Positions 4,809 to 10,884 of a stretch of 13,811 nucleotides of DNA are shown here, one piece after another. The notes under the pieces were generated by a model that was not told where the DNA came from, did not search any database, and saw only the letters and a program-made list of their open reading frames with translations. The stretch's first letter is position 1. Every line of letters begins with the position of its first letter. The position numbers and the translations under genes were made by a program. Source of the stretch: Candidatus Aminicenantota bacterium (GTDB lineage: Bacteria; Acidobacteriota; Aminicenantia; Aminicenantales; Aminicenantaceae); assembly GCA_030620655.1 (NCBI GenBank), contig JAUXEH010000040.1:1-13811 (forward strand), written 5' to 3'.

Positions 4809-7129
4809 TTCCTTTTCTCGATCAGGCCGGCGGCCCGTCCCAGCGCGGTGACGAACACCAGCATGACGATCAGGCCCAGGATCACGGCCGCCGCGGCCAG
4901 GACGATCTTGAGCAGCGGCCGGACACGGAAGGACAGCCCGAACAGCGTCTGGTAGGGCCGGTCCAGCCTCATGAAGGAGGATGCGGAGCGCACCTCCCGC
5001 TCCTGGGTCACGAGGGGGCCTGTGGCGCTCACCTTCCTGAAGAAGAAAGGAGACCCTTCCCGGTGACACTCCGTGCACTTCTTGAGGCCCAGGGACTGCT
5101 GGGCCGGCCGCACGGGATGGGCCAGCGGCCAGGCGACCGGTTCCGCCGCCGCATGCTCGGTAGACGAGAGCCCGCCGGTTTCGTCCAGCCGGAAGACCCG
5201 ACCTCCCGAGACGTAGCCGTATTCTCCCCCCTCCTCGGACAACCTCTCCAGCAGGCTCCGGACCTGTTCCTCGGTGAGGGTCTCCTCCCGCCCCACGACC
5301 TCCTGGATGGTCCGGAGAAGGAAATCCGGAACCAGAGGCTCGACGGTATCTCCGTCCTCCCAGAACAGGCCGGGAAAGCCGCCGGATTCACCCGGAAAGT
5401 CGGCCTTATCCAAGAATCCCTCGACCATCCGGTACCTGGCATTCCTGTGGATGACCGCCGGCCGGCCGGGGGCCCGGTCCAGGGCGCCCAGCGACTCCAG
5501 CACCAGCTGTATCCGGACCTCGATCTCCGGATCCGGCTCCTCGGCCTGGGGATCGAAATCCGGGAAAAGCGGGGCTAGGCCCATCTCGGTGCGGAGCGCC
5601 CACAGTCGCCCCTCCTCCATCCCGCTCCCCTCCGGCAGCGCGGACACATCCAGCCCGCCGTCCAGGTTGGGGGTGAACATCCTTCCCCTTACCACCAGGA
5701 CCGCGACGCCTCCCAGGTCCGGATTCAGGGAGAGGACAGCCAGAATGGTGGCGATGTCCTCCCCATGATCCAGGATCCCGGCGCTCCGCTCGCTCACCTC
5801 CTGGGGACGCAGGGGAATGATCGACCCGTCATCCACTCTGAACCAGTACGACGGCCACATCAGACGGTTGGGCACCAGGAGACCGCGCGCGTCCCGTACC
5901 ATGACCGGTTCCTGTATGTGCGGGAAATCCGTGGCCCAGTTCGCGATCCCGTAGATGCCCAGGCGGTTGGCCCGGGAAGTGCGCACGCGGGTGCCTTCCT
6001 TGTCCGGGACAGGCCCCGAGTGGCATACCGTGCAGGACAGCCGCTCGAAATGAACCGCGGGGAAACCGGCGTGCCTCGGGCGGGGAGCGCCCAGGTGCCC
6101 GGCCGTGCCCTTCTTTCCATGCGGGCCCTCCTCGCCCAGGTGGCAGCCCCGGCAGCTGAAGGCGGCCGCCTCCGGCCGGGCATACTCTTCGGCTTCGCCT
6201 GCATACCCGCGGGCCATCCGGTGGGTCACGTCATGCCGGTGGCAGTCCACACAGCGGATCCCGGCCGACGCGTGCACATCCTGGGTCACCTGATAGCGGC
6301 TCCGGCCCGCCGGCGTGGCCGAATGGCAGGCCAGGCAGCGCTGGTCGTCCACCCTGTCTCCGATATCGAAGAAGACGCGGTGCTTAGAGTCGAACAGCTC
6401 CGGCCGGTAGGACACGTTGGGGACCACGGCCCACTCCGTGTCGTCGGGATTAGTCCCGTCCAAGACATCCCAGGTCGCGGGGAGCCGGGACGCCATGCCG
6501 CCCACCTCCCCCAAACCGGAGGCCGCGGTGGCCGCCCACCGGAAGTTCTCCCGCATGACCTGCTTGGCCCACTCGCTGTGGCTCTGGATCCGGGCGGCGT
6601 TGTGGCAGCCCATGCAGTTGATCTCGAGCACCCCGGAGACCTCCCAGCGGGATTCGGGAGTGAACTCCTCGGCATCGACCTCGCTCATCCCCCCGCCCGT
6701 CATGTGGCGCGCGAAGAGCACGGTGAAATCCCAGGGAGAAAGCCCCAGGTCCTGCGGCTGCCGTACGCCTTCCCACTTCCGGTAGGAAAGCGGCAGCACC
6801 GTCCCGGTCCTGGGATCCACCCAGATCCAGGGTTCTCCAGGGCGCCCATCCTGTTCAACGGACCCGGCATTGAAGTGCAGCCCCCCCCGGATGACCTCGT
6901 AATCGTGGCAGGGGGCGCAGGAGAAACGGCTGGAATAGGGCAGGCGGTAGGATTCGGTGGGGAAGATGGGCTGGTCGAAGGGGTCCTTCAGCGGCAGGAG
7001 GTGCACCGGCGTGGTTTGGCTGCCGTCCCAGGTCTGGTGTTTACTTTCGACCTGGCCGGACCGGACAAGGCCGGCCGGCAGCAGGACCGGAAGGGTTAGG
7101 AGGAGCAGGGCGATCGTTGTGCGTCTCAT
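4805..7129 (-). CDS. Membrane-anchored heptahaem cytochrome c
   Basis: A 774-residue exported multihaem protein acting in the periplasm, held in the membrane by a C-terminal helix. A signal peptide spans about 1-25 (RRTTIALLLLTLPVLL). Seven CxxCH sites are present: CAPCH 71-75, CMGCH 172-176, CLACH 265-269, CVDCH 293-297, CRGCH 326-330, CTVCH 366-370 and CTECH 685-689. Six lie in the N-terminal half; the seventh is alone, about 50 residues before the transmembrane helix (about 740-763). The 315 residues between have no haem site. Additional histidines near the sites (for example H142, H184, H286, H299, H303) could be distal ligands. It begins four bases inside the end of the Tat oxidoreductase (ATGA) and ends four bases inside the cytochrome b-like gene. 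It probably relays electrons between a periplasmic donor or acceptor and the membrane subunit. No substrate is assigned; I do not recognise it as a characterised nitrite, tetrathionate or NapC/NrfH-type protein. Confidence 0.9.
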   Translation of the reverse strand: MRRTTIALLLLTLPVLLPAGLVRSGQVESKHQTWDGSQTTPVHLLPLKDPFDQPIFPTESYRLPYSSRFSCAPCHDYEVIRGGLHFNAGSVEQDGRPGEPWIWVDPRTGTVLPLSYRKWEGVRQPQDLGLSPWDFTVLFARHMTGGGMSEVDAEEFTPESRWEVSGVLEINCMGCHNAARIQSHSEWAKQVMRENFRWAATAASGLGEVGGMASRLPATWDVLDGTNPDDTEWAVVPNVSYRPELFDSKHRVFFDIGDRVDDQRCLACHSATPAGRSRYQVTQDVHASAGIRCVDCHRHDVTHRMARGYAGEAEEYARPEAAAFSCRGCHLGEEGPHGKKGTAGHLGAPRPRHAGFPAVHFERLSCTVCHSGPVPDKEGTRVRTSRANRLGIYGIANWATDFPHIQEPVMVRDARGLLVPNRLMWPSYWFRVDDGSIIPLRPQEVSERSAGILDHGEDIATILAVLSLNPDLGGVAVLVVRGRMFTPNLDGGLDVSALPEGSGMEEGRLWALRTEMGLAPLFPDFDPQAEEPDPEIEVRIQLVLESLGALDRAPGRPAVIHRNARYRMVEGFLDKADFPGESGGFPGLFWEDGDTVEPLVPDFLLRTIQEVVGREETLTEEQVRSLLERLSEEGGEYGYVSGGRVFRLDETGGLSSTEHAAAEPVAWPLAHPVRPAQQSLGLKKCTECHREGSPFFFRKVSATGPLVTQEREVRSASSFMRLDRPYQTLFGLSFRVRPLLKIVLAAAAVILGLIVMLVFVTALGRAAGLIEKRK

Positions 7130-8499
7130 GCCTTGAATTGATCGGGTCGGAACCGCAGCAGGCGCTGGGATTCCACGGCTTCGTTGACCTTGAGCACCGC
7201 CACCGCGGTCTCATACCCCACTTCGGGGGGACAGTTCAACGGGATATCGTGGCGGATGGCGTTGAAGAAGTTCTCCAGGTGGGGCTGGTGGGCCGGCTTG
7301 GCCAGTTCCACCGGCAGGGGCCAACGGCCGGCCTCGGCCGTGACCCGGACGTCGAGGAAGATGTTGCGTGTGTCCACCTTCTGGATGGGCGGCTTCTCCG
7401 TCTGCAGGAGCCCTTCCTTGACCAGGGAGTCCCATTCCGGGGCGTGGGCCTCGCGCAGGGCCCAGTTGCCGCGCTGGGGCACCTCGGAGATCACCAGGGA
7501 GCCGTCGTCTCCCATGAAGGCCTCGTAGAAGCCGCCATGCTTGGTGGTGGTCTGCACCTGGTACATGGCGCGGGCCGCCCCCTGCTCCGTCTCGAACTCG
7601 TAGATCATCATCACGTTGTCGTACCACTCCCGGCCCTTGTAGTAATCGACCCCGCCGCTGGCCAGGACGGTGGAGGGGTTGACGCCAAAGACCCAGCTGA
7701 ACAAGTCGATCTGGTGGGAGCCCAGGTCCACGACAGGCCCGCCCGCGTATCTCTTGTACCAGCGCCAGTTGCGGAACGCGGTCATGGACGTGTACCCGTA
7801 CTGCGCCAGCTGGTCGGGGGGGATGGCGTAGAGCTTGTTCCAGCCCCTCATGTCGGCCTTGGCGCGGTTCCACTGGGCATAGGCGTGGGAGACCCGGCCC
7901 AGGATCCGCTTTTCCCGGATCAGGGTGTCGATGGCGTGCAGGTAGCGGGGATTGCTGCGGCGCTGGTGGCCGATCTGGAGCAGCTTGCCCGTCTTCCGGG
8001 CCGTCTGGACCATGCTGCGGGCCCGGCTCAGGGAGTTGGACATCTCCTTTTCACAGTACACATGCAGGCCGGCCTCCAGGCAGGCGTTGGCATGGGTAGC
8101 GTGCATCCAGTCGGGCGTGGCCACGATGGCCGCGTCCAGGTCATTCTCCTTGGCCAACAGCTCCCGGTAGTCCTCGTACACGTTCACCTCGTGCCCGTAT
8201 TTCTTGAGGTATCGGCTGGAATAGCGCTGGCTGTACTCCCAGATGTCGCACACGGCCTTGAACCGGATACCCGGGATGTGCAGGCAGGAGTCGATGAGGA
8301 TCCGGCCCTGCTCCCCTGCCCCGATCACGGCCAAGTTCAGGTCGTCCGGGCTGCTATCCGGCTCCTGGGTGAGGGCGAAACCGCGGGCCGAAAGTGCGCT
8401 GCCCGCCACGGCCATCCCCAGACCCGCTGAAGCCGAGGTCCTGAGAAAGTCCCTGCGGCTCAGTCCCTGACCCTTGTCTTTCGTTCTGGTGTCGTCCAT
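7126..8499 (-). CDS. Tat-exported Gfo/Idh/MocA family oxidoreductase
   Basis: A 457-residue NAD(P)-dependent sugar- or cyclitol-type oxidoreductase predicted to be exported folded through the Tat system. Residues 14-20 read SRRDFLR, followed by an Ala/Gly-rich hydrophobic stretch to about 42. The Rossmann loop VIGAGEQGR lies at 58-66, ATPDWMHATHA near 127-137, CEKEM at 139-143 (usually E-K-P), and the catalytic region DLGSHQID at 248-255 with H252 as the expected active-site histidine. It ends RFRPDQFKA. The ATG at 8499 has GAGGG three bases upstream. It is the first gene after the candidate promoter/hairpin region, and its stop overlaps the heptahaem cytochrome start (ATGA), so the two are probably made together. 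Tat export with bound cofactor is known for glucose-fructose oxidoreductase of this superfamily. The substrate is unknown; oxidation of a sugar or glycoside hydroxyl is inferred. Confidence 0.92.
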   Translation of the reverse strand: MDDTRTKDKGQGLSRRDFLRTSASAGLGMAVAGSALSARGFALTQEPDSSPDDLNLAVIGAGEQGRILIDSCLHIPGIRFKAVCDIWEYSQRYSSRYLKKYGHEVNVYEDYRELLAKENDLDAAIVATPDWMHATHANACLEAGLHVYCEKEMSNSLSRARSMVQTARKTGKLLQIGHQRRSNPRYLHAIDTLIREKRILGRVSHAYAQWNRAKADMRGWNKLYAIPPDQLAQYGYTSMTAFRNWRWYKRYAGGPVVDLGSHQIDLFSWVFGVNPSTVLASGGVDYYKGREWYDNVMMIYEFETEQGAARAMYQVQTTTKHGGFYEAFMGDDGSLVISEVPQRGNWALREAHAPEWDSLVKEGLLQTEKPPIQKVDTRNIFLDVRVTAEAGRWPLPVELAKPAHQPHLENFFNAIRHDIPLNCPPEVGYETAVAVLKVNEAVESQRLLRFRPDQFKA

Positions 8500-8523
8500 T
8501 GTCCCTCTAACCTGAACTATTCA

Positions 8524-8549
8524 TAAAAATGGACCGCCTTGAAGGCGGC
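8524..8549 (-). terminator. Hairpin with T-tract, likely intrinsic terminator or leader hairpin
   Basis: A perfect inverted repeat, CCGCCTT and AAGGCGG around one base (8534-8548), can fold with a realistic 5-6 bp GC stem. Read on the minus strand it is followed four bases later by TTTTT (8525-8529). It lies about 75 bases after the sugar isomerase stop, so it fits a terminator for the upstream operon. Because a candidate promoter lies just upstream (8560-8588), the hairpin would also sit at the very 5' end of the next transcript. There it might act as an attenuator or a stabilising 5' stem. The T-tract is short. Confidence 0.5.
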
Positions 8550-8559
8550 ATCCTCAGCG

Positions 8560-8588
8560 ATTGTACCACCCCCCAGCCCGGGCCACAA
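8560..8588 (-). promoter_or_regulatory. Candidate sigma70-type promoter for the Tat oxidoreductase-cytochrome operon
   Basis: On the minus strand TTGTGG (8583-8588) and TACAAT (8560-8565) are exactly 17 bases apart. The -10 matches five of six consensus bases and the -35 three of six. It lies in the largest intergenic gap (8500-8621), with an expected start near 8553 and a leader of about 50 bases before the ATG at 8499. Apart from this, the following hairpin and the ribosome binding site, I see nothing else in the gap. Confidence 0.4.
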
Positions 8589-8621
8589 CCGCTTTTTCAC
8601 GATCCTGCTGTCCCCGATTCG

Positions 8622-9611
8622 TCAGGTTTTCATGTCCTTGTCGAAGGCCACGTCCGAGGGCGCGAAGTTGATGGACTTGACATACTCCGCAGATTCCTGA
8701 ACCCCGAACTCCCGGTCCATACCGTTGTCTTCCCATTCGACTGAGAGCGGGCCTGCGTAACCAATGGCATTGAGCTCCCGGATGATCTCCTCGAAGTTGA
8801 CGTCCCCGTGTCCCAGGGAGCGGAAGTTCCAGCCCCGCCGCAGGTCGCCGAACGGCAGATGAGAGCCCAGGATGCCTGACTTGCCATCCAAGGTAACGGC
8901 GGCATCTTTCATGTGCACATGATAGATGCGGTGTGGGAATTCCCGGATGAAGAGATGGGGCTCCATACCCTGCCACAGCAGGTGGCTGGGATCGAAATTG
9001 AAGCCCAGGGCGGGCCGGCGCTCGAACACCTCCAGCAGGTGTTGGGCCGTGTACAGGTCGAAGGCGATCTCGGTGGGATGGACCTCCAGCCCGAACCGGA
9101 TCCCGCACTCGTCGAACACATCCAGGATGGGTGTCCAGAGCCGCACGATCTCCCGGAATCCCTCTTCGACCATCTCGTCAGTCGTGGGAGGGAAGGAATA
9201 CCAGAAGGCCCAGATGGGCGAGCCCATGAAGCCGTTGACCACGCCGCATCCCATGGCCTGGGCGGCGCGGGCCGTGAGCATCATCTCCTCCACGGCCCAC
9301 CGGCGCAGCCCTTCGGGTTTGCCCTGGACCTCCGCCGGGGCAAAGACATCCAGCCGGGGATCGTACCGGTCCCCCACGCACTGGCCGGCCAGGTGGGCGC
9401 CCAGGGCCCAACACTTCAGACCATGCTGCTCCAGCATGTCTTTCTTGGCCTGTACATAGGCCGGATCCCCGGCCGCCTTCCGAACCTCCATGTGATCGCC
9501 CCAGCAGGCGATCTCCAGGCCATCATATCCCCAATCCGCGGCCTTGCGGCAGATCTCCTGGAACGAAAGGTCTGCCCACTGCCCGGTAAACAGGGTCACC
9601 GGTCTAGCCAT
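8622..9611 (-). CDS. Sugar phosphate isomerase/epimerase (xylose isomerase-like TIM barrel)
   Basis: A 329-residue soluble TIM-barrel protein of the AP endonuclease 2/xylose isomerase-like superfamily, with no export signal. Expected metal ligands are visible: E176 in GLEVHPTE, D207 and H210 in NFDPSHLLW, H231/H233 in YHVHMKDA, and E292 in LSVEWEDNG. Aromatic residues around 134-140 (WAFWYSF) may shape the sugar pocket. Family members isomerise, epimerise, dehydrate or cleave sugar derivatives, and they often sit beside Gfo/Idh/MocA dehydrogenases that make or use keto-sugars. The start has a very strong AAGGAGG at 9616-9622. It follows the cytoplasmic Gfo/Idh/MocA gene by 46 bases and appears to be the last gene of its operon, with the hairpin at 8524-8549 downstream. 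The reaction and substrate cannot be told from sequence. Confidence 0.9.
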   Translation of the reverse strand: MARPVTLFTGQWADLSFQEICRKAADWGYDGLEIACWGDHMEVRKAAGDPAYVQAKKDMLEQHGLKCWALGAHLAGQCVGDRYDPRLDVFAPAEVQGKPEGLRRWAVEEMMLTARAAQAMGCGVVNGFMGSPIWAFWYSFPPTTDEMVEEGFREIVRLWTPILDVFDECGIRFGLEVHPTEIAFDLYTAQHLLEVFERRPALGFNFDPSHLLWQGMEPHLFIREFPHRIYHVHMKDAAVTLDGKSGILGSHLPFGDLRRGWNFRSLGHGDVNFEEIIRELNAIGYAGPLSVEWEDNGMDREFGVQESAEYVKSINFAPSDVAFDKDMKT

Positions 9612-9657
9612 GATCCCTCCTTAAAAATGTTATTCATTAAGGCCAAGAACTTGCGCT

Positions 9658-10833
9658 TCAAATAAAATCCACCCAAACAGCGCCTTTTTCCGAGCTTTCC
9701 ACGCATTTCTCGATGTAGCGCACGCCCCGGATCCCGTCTGCGGCTCCGGGGAAATCCAGCTCGTCCCCAGCCGGCTCCTGCCCGACGATCTTTTTAGCCA
9801 GCGCCGGGATAAAGGTGGAGTACAGGTTGGCGAAGGCCTCGAAGTAGCCCTCGGGGTGCCCGGAAGGGGTCCGTGAGAGGCCCTGGGCCCTGGGGTACAT
9901 GTCGTCCCGGCCGCGGGACAGGATCTGCACGGGTCGGTCCAGGTAGGAGACCCTGAGGTAGTTGGGACTCTCCTGCACCCACTCGAAGCCCCCCTTGGTG
10001 CCGTAGACCCGGATGCGGAACCCGTTGTCGTGGCCAATGGCGATCTGGGAGCTCCAGTAAATGCCCCTGGCCCCGCCCTTGTAATCGATCAGGATGGAGG
10101 CGTTGTCATCCAGCACCCGGCCCTCCCCGATCCTATCGAGCCGGGCGCACAGCCTCTCGATCTCCAGGCCGGTCACATAGGCGACCATGTGTTCGATATG
10201 GCTCCCGATATCGCCCACGCAGTTGGAGATCCCGGCGCGGGCCGGATCGGTCCGCCACAGGGACTGCTTCTGCCCGGTCCTCTCCAGCGGTGTGGCCAGC
10301 CACTCCTGGGGATACTCGCCGTGGACAAAGCGGATCTCGCCCAGGTCCCCGTTGGCGACCATGGCCCGCATGTGCTTGACCATGGGGTACGCGGTATAAG
10401 CATAGGTCACACAGAACAGCAGGCCCCTGTCCCGGGCCAGCCGGTCCAACACCTCGGCCTCCCGGCTGCTGGGGGCGAGCGGCTTGTCGCAGACCACGTG
10501 GATGCCCTGCTCCAGGGCGGCCTTGGCGATGGGATAGTGGGAATCGTTGGGTGTGGCGATCACCACGAAGTCGATCTTGTCCTCGCGTTTTCCCTCCGCA
10601 GCCATCATCTCCGTGAAGGTCGGGTAGAGCCGGGCCTCGTCCAGGCCCAGCATGCGGCCGGTGGTCAGGGTGTTGTCAAAATTCTGGGAAAAACACCCGG
10701 CAACCAGCTCGGCATGCCCGTCCATGGCGATGGCCTTGCGGTGCACATCGCCGATGAAGGCGCCCGGCCCCCCGCCCACCATGCCGTATTTCAGCCGGGA
10801 TGCGGCCGTGCCTGATTCCTGTCCTTCTATCAT
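9658..10833 (-). CDS. Gfo/Idh/MocA family oxidoreductase, cytoplasmic
   Basis: A 391-residue NAD(P)-dependent dehydrogenase with no signal peptide. A 15-residue leader precedes the Rossmann strand and loop MVGGGPGAFIGDVHR (18-32). IATPNDSHYP is near 92-101, CDKPLAP at 115-121 carries the conserved Lys117-Pro118, and GDIGSHIEH at 207-215 carries the expected catalytic D208 and H212. The C-terminal alpha/beta domain includes NGFRIRVYGTKGGFEW at about 270-285 and the HPEGYFEAF segment near 336-344. The ATG at 10833 is preceded by a purine-rich tract with GGAGG seven bases upstream. It follows the HEAT-repeat gene by 51 bases and is followed after 46 bases by the TIM-barrel gene. Such dehydrogenase/isomerase pairs are common in breakdown of inositols and modified sugars, which is its most likely setting. 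The substrate is unknown. Confidence 0.93.
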   Translation of the reverse strand: MIEGQESGTAASRLKYGMVGGGPGAFIGDVHRKAIAMDGHAELVAGCFSQNFDNTLTTGRMLGLDEARLYPTFTEMMAAEGKREDKIDFVVIATPNDSHYPIAKAALEQGIHVVCDKPLAPSSREAEVLDRLARDRGLLFCVTYAYTAYPMVKHMRAMVANGDLGEIRFVHGEYPQEWLATPLERTGQKQSLWRTDPARAGISNCVGDIGSHIEHMVAYVTGLEIERLCARLDRIGEGRVLDDNASILIDYKGGARGIYWSSQIAIGHDNGFRIRVYGTKGGFEWVQESPNYLRVSYLDRPVQILSRGRDDMYPRAQGLSRTPSGHPEGYFEAFANLYSTFIPALAKKIVGQEPAGDELDFPGAADGIRGVRYIEKCVESSEKGAVWVDFI

Positions 10834-10884
10834 TCCTCTACCTCCTCCCGATCCTGGTTATTCAAGTTGCCAATGCTCTGTTCT

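Noticed and set aside
4809..5078. N-terminal extension of the cytochrome b-like protein
   Set aside because: The extra 90 residues are an Arg/Pro/Gly-rich out-of-frame reading of the cytochrome c gene. The ATG at 4808 gives the ATGA overlap used throughout this operon and leads directly into a membrane helix.
5765..7099. A 444-codon open frame on the plus strand opposite the heptahaem cytochrome gene
   Set aside because: It is antisense to a frame with seven CxxCH motifs, a signal peptide and a membrane anchor. The plus-strand product has no recognisable domain and a shadow-like composition.
7117..8430. A 437-codon open frame on the plus strand opposite the Tat oxidoreductase
   Set aside because: The minus strand encodes a complete Gfo/Idh/MocA protein with a Tat signal. 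The plus-strand product is a Val/Gly/His/Gln-rich mirror without motifs.
9612..9657. Short A+T-rich gap between the Gfo/Idh/MocA and TIM-barrel genes as a promoter or terminator
   Set aside because: It holds a clear AAGGAGG ribosome binding site, but I found no -35/-10 pair with acceptable spacing and no stable stem, only a weak four-base inverted repeat.
10834..10884. Gap between the HEAT and Gfo/Idh/MocA genes as a promoter
   Set aside because: A TTGGCA is present, but no -10-like hexamer occurs 16-18 bases downstream. The gap is best explained as an intra-operon spacer with a ribosome binding site.
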